Assembly (NCBI GenBank): GCA_902529805.1
Contig: CABZXU010000014.1
Coordinates: forward strand, 1 to 46,275
Length of the DNA: 46,275 nucleotides
DNA from: an uncultured Marinoscillum sp.
Lineage (GTDB): Bacteria; Bacteroidota; Bacteroidia; Cytophagales; MED-G16
Direction: 5' to 3'
The number at the start of each line of letters is the position of its first letter. Positions within the stretch are counted from its first letter, which is position 1. Shown here in pieces: positions 1-7,636 of this stretch. Below the pieces are notes generated by a model. That model was given only the letters and a program-made list of their open reading frames with translations, did no database searches and was not told the origin of the DNA. A program made the position numbers and the translations under genes.

Positions 1-60
1 GGAAGTCGAAATGATATAGGAAGTCAAAAATCCTTTTTTGATACTATAGATGAAAAGTAA
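1..60 (+). CDS. C-terminal tail of an upstream gene, product unknown
   Basis: The first 60 bases read in one open frame (frame 1) that ends in TAA at 58-60 and gives 19 residues ending in FFDTIDEK. The frame overlaps the start of folB by 11 bases, the tight packing seen elsewhere in this genome, so it is probably the 3' end of a real co-transcribed gene. Too little is visible to name a family. A chance open frame of this length is possible. Confidence 0.4.
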   Translation, partial: GSRNDIGSQKSFFDTIDEK

Positions 61-412
61 GTTTATTAAAATTAGTCTTAATGGTTTAGAGTTTTACTCT
101 AAAATAGGTTATCACAAACAAGAACAGATTGATGGTAATCTTTTTTTAGTTAACCTTGATTTAAAAATCAAATACAATAAAATAAATGATGATTTAAACA
201 TGACAGTTGACTATGAAAAGGTTTACAATTTGATAAAAAATGTAATGAATAAAAAAATGAAACTAATTGAAACTGCTGCAGAATTTATCAATAAAGAGAT
301 ACTTTCTAACTTCGATTTAGTATATTCTTCGAAAGTTAAGATATACAAAATAAATCCTAAAATAGATGGGAAAATTAAAAGTTCAAGTGTAAGTCTTGTA
401 AATAAAAGATAA
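50..412 (+). CDS. folB: Dihydroneopterin aldolase FolB
   Basis: The 120-residue product matches the length and layout of FolB, which converts 7,8-dihydroneopterin to 6-hydroxymethyl-dihydropterin and glycolaldehyde in cytosolic folate synthesis. Visible family features are the opening 'I.LNGLEFYSKIGYHKQEQ', the 'VDYEKVYNLIKNVM' segment and the 'LIETAAEFINKEIL' helix containing the conserved glutamate. The gene overlaps the end of the upstream frame and is followed two bases later by the YkvA-like gene, so it is probably within an operon. The folate link is notable because hut/ftcD and gcvT, both users of one-carbon folates, lie downstream. Confidence 0.85.
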   Translation: MKSKFIKISLNGLEFYSKIGYHKQEQIDGNLFLVNLDLKIKYNKINDDLNMTVDYEKVYNLIKNVMNKKMKLIETAAEFINKEILSNFDLVYSSKVKIYKINPKIDGKIKSSSVSLVNKR

Positions 413-414
413 AA

Positions 415-810
415 ATGAAAAATTCAGAATTTTTAAAGAACTATTTAATTAAAGCAAAAGATATTTTAAAAGACAAAAAAAAGCTTGAGGCTCTCTTAGA
501 AAAAGTTCTAATTAAATTAAATGATTTATCAAAAGATAAAAAATCAATTCAAGAGTTTAGTGAACACATTTCTCTTTTTGTAAGAATTGTTGAGTCTTAC
601 TCTAGTGGTAAGTATACATATGTTCCATGGAAGTCTATAGCTCTTATTGTTGCTGGTATTTTATATTTTATATATCCTGTTGATCTTATTCCTGATTTCA
701 TTCCAATTTCTGGTATTATTGATGATATAGCTCTTATTGCTTGGATATATAAATCGGTTGATGAAGATATTCAGAAATTTTTAGAATGGGAGAAAAGTTT
801 GAAGTCGTAG
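415..810 (+). CDS. YkvA/DUF1232 family small membrane protein
   Basis: The 131-residue protein has a charged, lysine-rich N-terminal half (about 1-65) and a hydrophobic C-terminal half (about 70-115) with the DUF1232 signature 'YFIYPVDLIPDFIPISGIID' followed by 'DDIALIAWIYKS'. DUF1232/YkvA proteins are small membrane-associated proteins of unknown biochemical role. The gene begins two bases after folB stops, so the two are probably co-transcribed. The family assignment is firm; no function can be claimed. Confidence 0.82.
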   Translation: MKNSEFLKNYLIKAKDILKDKKKLEALLEKVLIKLNDLSKDKKSIQEFSEHISLFVRIVESYSSGKYTYVPWKSIALIVAGILYFIYPVDLIPDFIPISGIIDDIALIAWIYKSVDEDIQKFLEWEKSLKS

Positions 811-832
811 GGGATCTTTTCAAAAAAAATTT

Positions 833-840
833 TATGTTTG
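833..840 (+). promoter_or_regulatory. Bacteroidota-type -7 box before prpB
   Basis: TATGTTTG matches the TAnnTTTG -7 consensus of Bacteroidota housekeeping promoters. It lies 26 bases before the prpB ATG, so transcription would start about 20 bases upstream of the gene. No TTTG -33 box was found at the usual spacing, so the assignment rests on one element. Confidence 0.4.
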
Positions 841-866
841 GAAAATCAACTATTAACCTATTTTAA

Positions 867-1742
867 ATGAAAGGTCAGTTATTTAGGGATCTCGTTTCAG
901 ATAAAGATGAACCTTTATCTATCTTTGGTACAGTAAATGCTTATTCTTCAGTATTAGCTAAAAATAATGGAGTGAAATCCATTTATCTTTCAGGTAGTGG
1001 AGTTGCTGCTTCTTCTTTCGGGTTACCTGACCTTGGTTTTACTAAATTAGGTGATGTTATTGAAGATGCTAGAAGAATTACTTCATCTTGTGATTTGCCA
1101 TTACTTGTGGATATAGATACTGGGTTTGGTTCAACAAAATCTATACAAAATGCAATTAAATCATTAGAAAAAGAAAATGTTGCTGCTATACATATAGAAG
1201 ATCAAGTTGATTTAAAAAGATGTGGGCACAGGCCAAACAAAAAGTTAGTTTCGATTGACAAAATGAAAGATAGAATTAAAGCAGCTTTAGATGCTAGAAA
1301 TGATCATTCTTTTGTAGTAATGGCTAGATCAGATGCATTATCAATTGAAAATGAAGATAGATTGATTGAGAGGATTCAATCATATATTGAAATTGGTGCT
1401 GATATGATATTTCCAGAAGCTATAACTTCATTGGGTCAATATAAAAAAATTGCAGATGCATCATCAGTTCCAATCTTAGCAAACATTACAGAATTTGGTA
1501 AAACACCCCTCTTTTCAAAAATGGATTTACATAAAAATGGTGTTTCAATGATATTATATCCATTATCAGCTTTTAGAGCAATGAGTAAAGCTGCTGAAAA
1601 GATTTATAAAGAATTATTAAATGCTGAATCTCAAAAAAACATTTTAAATGATATGCAGACTAGAGATGAGTTATATAATCATTTATCATATTATAAATAT
1701 GAAAAAGAAATGGATAATTTATTAAATAATAAAAATGAGTAA
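867..1742 (+). CDS. prpB: 2-Methylisocitrate lyase PrpB
   Basis: This 291-residue member of the isocitrate lyase/PEP mutase superfamily should cleave 2-methylisocitrate into pyruvate and succinate, the last step of the 2-methylcitrate cycle for propionyl-CoA. The catalytic loop KRCGHRPNK places Cys119 where E. coli PrpB has Cys123. 'VDIDTGFG' supplies the metal-binding aspartates (Asp82, Asp84) and 'HIEDQ' the following acidic residue. Genes for the previous two steps, prpC and prpD, follow directly, which separates PrpB from other lyases of the superfamily. The 3' end overlaps prpC by 8 bases, indicating translational coupling. Confidence 0.92.
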   Translation: MKGQLFRDLVSDKDEPLSIFGTVNAYSSVLAKNNGVKSIYLSGSGVAASSFGLPDLGFTKLGDVIEDARRITSSCDLPLLVDIDTGFGSTKSIQNAIKSLEKENVAAIHIEDQVDLKRCGHRPNKKLVSIDKMKDRIKAALDARNDHSFVVMARSDALSIENEDRLIERIQSYIEIGADMIFPEAITSLGQYKKIADASSVPILANITEFGKTPLFSKMDLHKNGVSMILYPLSAFRAMSKAAEKIYKELLNAESQKNILNDMQTRDELYNHLSYYKYEKEMDNLLNNKNE

Positions 1743-2844
1743 AGGACTAAGAGGGATTGAAGCTGGAGAAACTTCAATTTGTACTGTTGGAGAAACCGAA
1801 AATAATTTATTATATAGAGGGTATAATGTAATTGATTTAAGCCAAAATTGTGTTTTTGAAGAAGTTTGCTTTTTGCTTTTGAATGGCAAGCTTCCTAATA
1901 GCTCAGAATTAAAAGGTTTTACAAAAAATATTTTTTCAAAGAGAACTATTCCTAAATCTTTAATATCGGTTCTTGAAAAAATACCTAAGGAAACCAATCC
2001 TATGGATGTTTTACGTACTACTTGTTCTTTTTTAGGAAATATAGAGCCAGAAAAATCATTTGATAATCAAATGAATTGTGCAGAGAGACTACTCGGTATT
2101 TTTCCATCAGCTCTTAATTATTGGTATCATTTTTCTCATTCAGGAAAAAAAATTTCAATAGAAAATGATTCTGAATCTATTGCGGGACATTTTCTTTCTA
2201 CTTTATATGGAAAAAAACCTTCTGAAACCGAAGAAAAAGTAATGAACGTATCTCTTATTTTATATGCTGAACATGAGTTTAATGCTTCAACTTTTTCAGC
2301 AAGAGTTTGTGCAGCAACATTATCAGATTTTTATTCATGTATTACTGCTGCAATAGGTACACTTAGAGGACCTTTGCATGGTGGTGCAAATGAAAAAGCA
2401 ATGGATCTTATTTCACAATTTAAAGATGAGGAGCAAGCTGCTAAATCAATTTACTCAATGCTTGAAAATAAAGAGCTTATCATGGGTTTTGGTCATGCAG
2501 TATACAAGAAGCTAGATCCTAGAAATGATATTATAAAGAGTTGGTCAAAAAAATTATCAGTTGGTAAGATTAATCAGAAACTTTATGATATATCTTGTAG
2601 GATTGAAAGTATTATGAAAGAAAAGAAGGGTCTTTTTGCTAATGCTGATTTTTTCCATGCATCAGCTTACAATTTTATGGATATACCAACTAAACTTTTC
2701 ACTCCAATTTTTGTTTGTTCCAGAGTATCTGGTTGGGCAGCTCATATTATTGAGCAGAGATCAAATAATAAACTAATAAGACCAGGAGCAAAATATGTTG
2801 GCAGTGATCCTCTCGATTTTGTCCCAATAAATGAAAGAGTTTAG
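1735..2844 (+). CDS. prpC: 2-Methylcitrate synthase PrpC
   Basis: The 369-residue protein is of the citrate synthase family, short bacterial type. It should condense propionyl-CoA with oxaloacetate to give 2-methylcitrate. The catalytic triad is recognisable: His215 in 'GPLHGGANE', His254 in 'GFGHAVYK' and Asp305 in 'NADFFHAS'; 'SGWAAHIIEQR' gives the substrate-binding arginine near the C terminus. The length and the prpB/prpD neighbours favour methylcitrate over citrate synthase, although these enzymes can have mixed activity. The start overlaps prpB and the stop lies one base from the preferred prpD start. Confidence 0.9.
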   Translation: MSKGLRGIEAGETSICTVGETENNLLYRGYNVIDLSQNCVFEEVCFLLLNGKLPNSSELKGFTKNIFSKRTIPKSLISVLEKIPKETNPMDVLRTTCSFLGNIEPEKSFDNQMNCAERLLGIFPSALNYWYHFSHSGKKISIENDSESIAGHFLSTLYGKKPSETEEKVMNVSLILYAEHEFNASTFSARVCAATLSDFYSCITAAIGTLRGPLHGGANEKAMDLISQFKDEEQAAKSIYSMLENKELIMGFGHAVYKKLDPRNDIIKSWSKKLSVGKINQKLYDISCRIESIMKEKKGLFANADFFHASAYNFMDIPTKLFTPIFVCSRVSGWAAHIIEQRSNNKLIRPGAKYVGSDPLDFVPINERV

Positions 2845-2845
2845 T

Positions 2846-4294
2846 ATGAAAAATGAAGTTACAGAAAATTATATTTCCGATTATGATAATGAGATTAAGG
2901 AGATAGCTAATTATACTGTAAACTTTTCAAATTTTTCTGATCTTTCTAGGAAAACTGCATATCATGTTCTTTTAGACAGTATCGCATGTGGAATCTTAGC
3001 TTTGAAAAATGAGTCTTGTAAAAATTTATTAGGACCAGTTTTTGCTGGATCCAATATTGAAAATGGAGCAAGAGTTTTTGGAACAAATTTTACATTAGAT
3101 CCTATAAGAGCTGCCTGGAATACAGGCTGTATAATTCGATGGTTAGATTTTAATGACACGTGGTTAGCCCAGGAGTGGGGTCATCCCTCAGACAATTTGG
3201 GTGCAATTCTTCCACTTACTGACTTTTTAAGTTTGAAGAGAGTTAGTAAAGGCCAAGATCCAATCAAAGTATCAGAGTTACTAGAACACACAATTAAAGC
3301 TCATGAGATCCAGGGAGTCTTAGCTCTTGAAAATAGCTTTAATAAAGTAGGTCTTGACCACGTATTACTTGTTAGGGTAGCGTCAAGTGCTATATCATCA
3401 TACCTACTTGGCGGTAACTTTTATGATGTATGTAATACTGTTTCCCACGCCTGGTTAGATGGAAGTAGCTTAAGAACATACAGACATGCTCCTAACACGG
3501 GAAGTAGAAAGTCGTGGGCCGCGGGAGATGCAACATCCAGAGCAGTCCATCTTGCGTGGCTTACTACTAGAGGTGAAGGTGGATACAGAGGTGCTCTCTC
3601 TGAAAAAACGTGGGGATTTAGTGACGTAAGTTTTAAAAGTAAACCAATTAAAAGAAGTCAAGAGTACGGTTCTTATGTAATAGAAAACATTTTATTTAAA
3701 ATTTCATTTCCTGCTGAATTTCATGCACAGACTGCTGTTGAGGCAGGAATATCTTTGCATGAAAAGTATGGTGACAAGCTTGATAAAATATCAAGCATTG
3801 AGGTGGAGACTCAGGAGTCAGCAGTAAGAATTATATCCAAGACCGGGCCACTAAATAATTATGCTGATAGAGATCATTGCCTACAGTACATGATTGCTAT
3901 AGCATTGATATATGGGGGAGTTGAAGCTAAACATTATCAAGATGAAATTGCAAGTAATCCAATGATTGATACATTAAGAGAAAAGATGATAATCAGTGAA
4001 AATCAAAAATTTTCAAGGGACTACCTCGACCCAAGTAAAAGATCAATTGCCAACAGTATCGCTCTAGTTTTTGATGATGGATCAAAGTCAGGGAAAATAA
4101 CTGTTGAGTATCCATTAGGACACAGGAATAGGAGAGAAGAGGGGATACCTCTTCTTATTGATAAATTTAAAGATGCAATAAAAAGTTATTACCCTAATAA
4201 TCAATCGGATGATATATTGAATTCTTTTTTAGATATGGAGAATTTATCAAATATGTCAGTAAATGAGATGATGGATAAATTAATTATAAAATGA
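2846..4294 (+). CDS. prpD: 2-Methylcitrate dehydratase PrpD
   Basis: This 482-residue MmgE/PrpD-family protein should dehydrate 2-methylcitrate to 2-methyl-cis-aconitate. Family features include 'LLDSIACGILAL' near the N terminus, 'WLDFNDTWLAQEWGHPSDN' around residues 100-120, and 'AAGDATSRAVHLAW' in the middle. An in-frame ATG at 2831 would overlap prpC by 14 bases; the ATG at 2846 lies one base after the prpC stop and starts closer to the family's usual N terminus, so it is preferred. The sequence is visibly less AT-rich than prpB/prpC. It ends in an ATGA overlap with dtd. Confidence 0.9.
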   Translation: MKNEVTENYISDYDNEIKEIANYTVNFSNFSDLSRKTAYHVLLDSIACGILALKNESCKNLLGPVFAGSNIENGARVFGTNFTLDPIRAAWNTGCIIRWLDFNDTWLAQEWGHPSDNLGAILPLTDFLSLKRVSKGQDPIKVSELLEHTIKAHEIQGVLALENSFNKVGLDHVLLVRVASSAISSYLLGGNFYDVCNTVSHAWLDGSSLRTYRHAPNTGSRKSWAAGDATSRAVHLAWLTTRGEGGYRGALSEKTWGFSDVSFKSKPIKRSQEYGSYVIENILFKISFPAEFHAQTAVEAGISLHEKYGDKLDKISSIEVETQESAVRIISKTGPLNNYADRDHCLQYMIAIALIYGGVEAKHYQDEIASNPMIDTLREKMIISENQKFSRDYLDPSKRSIANSIALVFDDGSKSGKITVEYPLGHRNRREEGIPLLIDKFKDAIKSYYPNNQSDDILNSFLDMENLSNMSVNEMMDKLIIK

Positions 4295-4737
4295 GAGTTG
4301 TAGTTCAGAGGGTAAGTCAGTCAAATGTTAAGGTATCAGGAGAGATAATTGGTGAAATTAAGGAGGGCCTCATGGTTCTTGTAAGTTTTGTTGATGAGGA
4401 TAATGAAACCGATCTTGAGTGGATGACAAAAAAAATTATTAATCTCAGAATATTTAATGACGATGGGGGAAAGATGAATAGAAGTGTCCAGGATTTAGAC
4501 GGAGATATTCTTCTTATCAGTCAGTTCACTCTTCACGGATCAACAAAGAAAGGAAATCGACCTTCTTTCATAAAAGCAGCGAAGCCAGATTTTGCAAATG
4601 TCATGTATGAGAAGTTTATTAAAATTCTAGAGGAGTATTTGGGTAAGGAAATTCAGACAGGAGAGTTCGGTGGCGACATGAAAGTTAGTCTAATCAATGA
4701 TGGGCCAACTACTATTATAATTGACTCAAAAAACTAG
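4291..4737 (+). CDS. dtd: D-aminoacyl-tRNA deacylase
   Basis: The 148-residue protein has the usual length and the two signature motifs of DTD: 'SQFTL' (in LLISQFTLHG) and a C-terminal Gly-Pro motif, here NDGPTT rather than the common NxGPVT. DTD removes D-amino acids (and glycine from tRNA-Ala) in the cytosol and acts as a proofreading factor. The N terminus 'MRVVVQRVSQSNVKV' is canonical. It overlaps prpD by four bases (ATGA), so it is translated from the prp transcript although its role is unrelated. It shares the somewhat higher GC of prpD. Confidence 0.9.
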   Translation: MRVVVQRVSQSNVKVSGEIIGEIKEGLMVLVSFVDEDNETDLEWMTKKIINLRIFNDDGGKMNRSVQDLDGDILLISQFTLHGSTKKGNRPSFIKAAKPDFANVMYEKFIKILEEYLGKEIQTGEFGGDMKVSLINDGPTTIIIDSKN

Positions 4738-4830
4738 GAATAAACTATTCAATAGGGGTAAATGTATAATTATTTTCATTTAGATTTAATATTTTTAAAA
4801 TTAAGTGCCAAATTAATTATATTTTTAAGT

Positions 4831-5157
4831 ATGAAGATAGAAGCTGCTCAAAAAATTGTAGATGATTGGATTAAAGATAAAGGTGTTAGGTATTTTAATG
4901 AATTAACGAACACAACAATTCTAATGGAAGAAGTTGGAGAACTTGCTAGAATAATATCAAGAAAATATGGTGAACAATCTTTTAAAAAGGGTGAAGAAAA
5001 TTTTGATATAGCAGATGAAATTGCTGATATTTTTTGGGTTATAATTTGTATATCTAATCAAACAGGTGTGGATTTAACAAAAGCCTTTGAAAAAAATTTA
5101 GAAAAAAAGAATACAAGAGATCGTAATAGACATTTACAAAATAAAAAACTAAAGTAA
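4831..5157 (+). CDS. MazG-like nucleotide pyrophosphohydrolase
   Basis: The 108-residue protein has the all-alpha NTP pyrophosphohydrolase layout: 'LMEEVGELARIISR' gives the first ExxE metal motif and 'DIADEIADIFWVIICI' the second. Members hydrolyse (d)NTPs to monophosphates, often to clear damaged nucleotides. An upstream in-frame start at 4762 would add 23 hydrophobic residues not typical of the family, so ATG 4831 (MKIEAAQ) is preferred. The C terminus is lysine-rich. The gene converges on comB, with a 9-base overlap of the 3' ends. Confidence 0.78.
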   Translation: MKIEAAQKIVDDWIKDKGVRYFNELTNTTILMEEVGELARIISRKYGEQSFKKGEENFDIADEIADIFWVIICISNQTGVDLTKAFEKNLEKKNTRDRNRHLQNKKLK

Positions 5158-5850
5158 AATCAATTTTTCTTCTTTTAAATAAGGGATAATAGGTTGAGTA
5201 TTTTTTTTTGAACAAAATTTGATATCAATTATATTATTATAACTTGATAATCTTTTTGCATGTGATGATTTCATCATGGTTTCCAAAATATTATCTTTTG
5301 ATGATTCATACAGTTTTTTTGCCATTAATCCTGTATCTGAATTAATTTGAAAATTTTTTAATCCATAAATAATACTACCTGCACAAAGAGTATCTTCAAG
5401 GTTTATAGATCCTTTCCATCCTGAACATAATAATAATACACTACTATTTTCTTTATTTATATAATCAATTATACTACTTAAATTAAGAAATGAACCAATT
5501 AGAGATATCTTAGAACTTTTAGTTTTGAGAATAGCTTTAGTACCATTGCTTGTAGCAAGAGCTACTTTTTTCCCATTAAACTCTTTAGAATTGATTTTTG
5601 TAGGAGAATTTCCAAAATCAAAACCATTTACTTTTTTTCCTAATCTTTCAGCCATAATAATGTATCCATGGTTTTTAAGCTTCTTGCATTCTTCAAGTTT
5701 CTCAATAGGTTTAACAAACTTTACTTTATTATAAAGTAATGTATTTATGGTACTAGAAGCTCTTAATACGTCTATAATAACTACTATTTTATTTTTACAA
5801 TAGCTATTTTCTAATTCCTGATGGGTTAAACATACATCTACAAATTTCAT
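5149..5850 (-). CDS. comB: 2-Phosphosulfolactate phosphatase family (ComB)
   Basis: The 233-residue protein carries the ComB signatures 'VVIIDVLRASST', 'GFDFGNSP', 'ATSNGTKAI', 'LLLCSGWKG' and 'EDTLCAGSI'. In methanogens ComB dephosphorylates 2-phospho-3-sulfolactate for coenzyme M synthesis. Many Bacteroidota carry the gene without making coenzyme M, so here sulfolactate or another phosphate ester is a possible substrate; this is not settled. The ATG overlaps the gcvT stop by four bases, so it is translated downstream of gcvT. The family is clear; the physiological substrate is not. Confidence 0.85.
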   Translation of the reverse strand: MKFVDVCLTHQELENSYCKNKIVVIIDVLRASSTINTLLYNKVKFVKPIEKLEECKKLKNHGYIIMAERLGKKVNGFDFGNSPTKINSKEFNGKKVALATSNGTKAILKTKSSKISLIGSFLNLSSIIDYINKENSSVLLLCSGWKGSINLEDTLCAGSIIYGLKNFQINSDTGLMAKKLYESSKDNILETMMKSSHAKRLSSYNNIIDIKFCSKKNTQPIIPYLKEEKLILL

Positions 5851-6929
5851 ATGAAAGGTCTTTTACAAATTACAGCTTTAATTTTTTTATTTCTTACCTC
5901 TATATATATGGAATTAGAAATTTTATTTTCATCAAAATTTACATAACCCATTCCAATAGACTTCATGCTATAAGGAGATATTGTTCCACTGGTAACATTT
6001 CCTATGACGACTTCATTTTTATTTAAAATTTTATAACCTTTTCTAGCAATTCCTTTTTCTTTTATTTCAAATCCAATTAAAGTTTTTGACGGATTATTTT
6101 CTCTATTTTTATCAATAATATTTTTTCCAATATATTCAAAATTATTTTTACATATCCACCCAAGACCTGCCTCAATAGGATTAATAGTTTCATCAATATC
6201 ATTTCCATGAAGGCAGAATCCCATTTCTAACCTTAATGTATCTCTAGCTCCTAGGCCAATTGGTTGTATTCCATATCTTTCCCCTAATTTTATTGATTGT
6301 TTCCAAAGATTCTCTGCAAAATTATTTTTAACATATATTTCAAATCCTTTTGAACCAGTATAACCAGTTGATGAAATTAAAATTGATTCAAAATTTTTAT
6401 CTTCAAATTTTATGAAGTTATAATATTTAAGATTAGAAAAATCTTTATTAAAAATATCATTAACAACATCTACTGATTTTGGTCCCTGAATAGCAAAAAG
6501 GGAATAATTGTCAGATGCGTCTTCAATAGTAACTTGTAAATTATTGTGTTTCTTTAACCATTCTAGATCTTTTGATTTATTAGATGCATTGACTACGAGC
6601 ATATATTTTTCATTTCCTAAATTATAAATCAGCAAATCGTCAATAATTCCTCCAGATTTATTAAGTATTGAGGAGTACTGAATTTTTCCTTCAGTTATTT
6701 TATCCAAATCATTTGATGTTACCTTTTGAAGAAATTTTTTAGCTTCTTTTCCTTTAACGATGAATTCACCCATATGAGAAACATCAAATATACCTACCTC
6801 ATTTCTTACAAAATTGTGTTCTTCTGAGATAGAGGAATACCAGATCGGCATATTATATCCAGCAAAAGGAACCATTTTTGCGCCTAGCTCAATATGGTTT
6901 TCTTCATTTATTAGTTTTTTAATTTTCAT
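5847..6929 (-). CDS. gcvT: Aminomethyltransferase, glycine cleavage T protein
   Basis: This 360-residue protein is the T protein of the glycine cleavage system, which moves the aminomethyl carbon from lipoyl-GcvH to tetrahydrofolate and releases ammonia. Visible features are 'FDVSHMGEF' near residue 50, 'LVVNASN', 'STGYTGSKGFEIY', 'GLGARDTLRLEMGFCLHGND' and 'PIEAGLGW', all conserved in GcvT. An alternative start at 6962 would add 11 hydrophobic residues; ATG 6929 (MKIKKLINEE) fits the family. The gcvH and gcvP genes are not in the window. It is upstream of, and overlaps, comB. Confidence 0.93.
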   Translation of the reverse strand: MKIKKLINEENHIELGAKMVPFAGYNMPIWYSSISEEHNFVRNEVGIFDVSHMGEFIVKGKEAKKFLQKVTSNDLDKITEGKIQYSSILNKSGGIIDDLLIYNLGNEKYMLVVNASNKSKDLEWLKKHNNLQVTIEDASDNYSLFAIQGPKSVDVVNDIFNKDFSNLKYYNFIKFEDKNFESILISSTGYTGSKGFEIYVKNNFAENLWKQSIKLGERYGIQPIGLGARDTLRLEMGFCLHGNDIDETINPIEAGLGWICKNNFEYIGKNIIDKNRENNPSKTLIGFEIKEKGIARKGYKILNKNEVVIGNVTSGTISPYSMKSIGMGYVNFDENKISNSIYIEVRNKKIKAVICKRPFI

Positions 6930-6969
6930 ATTTTCAGCAAATATAAATATTAATAAACTCAAGAATTTA

Positions 6970-7548
6970 CTAAATTAACTTAAATGATTTTCTATGATAT
7001 TTGGTGATGCCGTAAGTTTGTATTCCTTTTTTATGTTTTAAAGTTGGATATCCATAATTTGTTTCCCATGAGTACATTTTGTACTTCTTAGAAAGATTGG
7101 TCATTAGTTTATCTCTATAATTTTTTGCAATTATTGATGCTGCTGCAATACTTAAAAATTTATTATCTCCTTTTATAATACATTTGTATGGAATATCCTT
7201 GAAAGGTTTGAATTGATTTCCATCAACTATAATAAATCTAGGCGTTATTTTAAGCTTATCAATTGCCTTTTGAATAGCAAGAATTGATGAGTTTAAAATA
7301 TTTATTTTATCGATTTGTTTGTTATTAACTAATCCTGTTGACCATGCTAATGCATTTTTTTTTATTTCTAAATCTAGTAGTCTTCTTCTTTTTTTTGAAA
7401 TTAGTTTTGAATCTTTAATATCATTATTTTTATAATCTTTAGGTAAGATTACTGCCCCAGCAACAACGGGTCCAGCTATACAACCTCTTCCAACTTCGTC
7501 GCATCCAGCCTCATGAATTTTATTTTGAAAATATGATTTTAACATCAT
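6970..7548 (-). CDS. rnhB: Ribonuclease HII
   Basis: The 192-residue protein begins with the RNase HII motif 'GCDEVGRGCIAGPVVAGAVIL', with catalytic Asp17 and Glu18; further signature segments are 'FIIVDGNQF' and 'SIAAASIIAKNYRD'. The enzyme nicks RNA in RNA/DNA hybrids and removes single ribonucleotides. It is divergent from the MATE gene and lies 40 bases upstream of the chosen gcvT start, so the three minus-strand genes are probably one unit. The ATG is doubled (MM); the first is used here. Confidence 0.93.
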   Translation of the reverse strand: MMLKSYFQNKIHEAGCDEVGRGCIAGPVVAGAVILPKDYKNNDIKDSKLISKKRRRLLDLEIKKNALAWSTGLVNNKQIDKINILNSSILAIQKAIDKLKITPRFIIVDGNQFKPFKDIPYKCIIKGDNKFLSIAAASIIAKNYRDKLMTNLSKKYKMYSWETNYGYPTLKHKKGIQTYGITKYHRKSFKLI

Positions 7549-7589
7549 ATAAAATTAATAAGTAATTACATTTAAAAAATATATAAAGC

Positions 7590-7623
7590 TTTGAATATGA
7601 CGTATTTCTTATACATATATTTG
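7590..7623 (+). promoter_or_regulatory. Promoter candidate for the MATE-plsC unit
   Basis: TATATTTG at 7616-7623 is an exact TAnnTTTG -7 box and TTTG at 7590-7593 lies 22 bases upstream as a possible -33 box. The spacing is slightly long for the Bacteroidota consensus. Transcription would begin only about 7 bases before the ATG at 7637. Confidence 0.45.
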
Positions 7624-7636
7624 CTTTCATTAAATC

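Noticed and set aside
1722-1997. Minus-strand frame over prpC
   Set aside because: It is a shadow frame of prpC without recognisable domains.
2831-2845. Upstream ATG of prpD
   Set aside because: It overlaps prpC by 14 bases; the next ATG one base after the prpC stop fits better, although both remain possible.
4762-4830. Extended N terminus of the MazG-like protein
   Set aside because: The added hydrophobic stretch is not typical of this cytosolic family; it is probably leader sequence.
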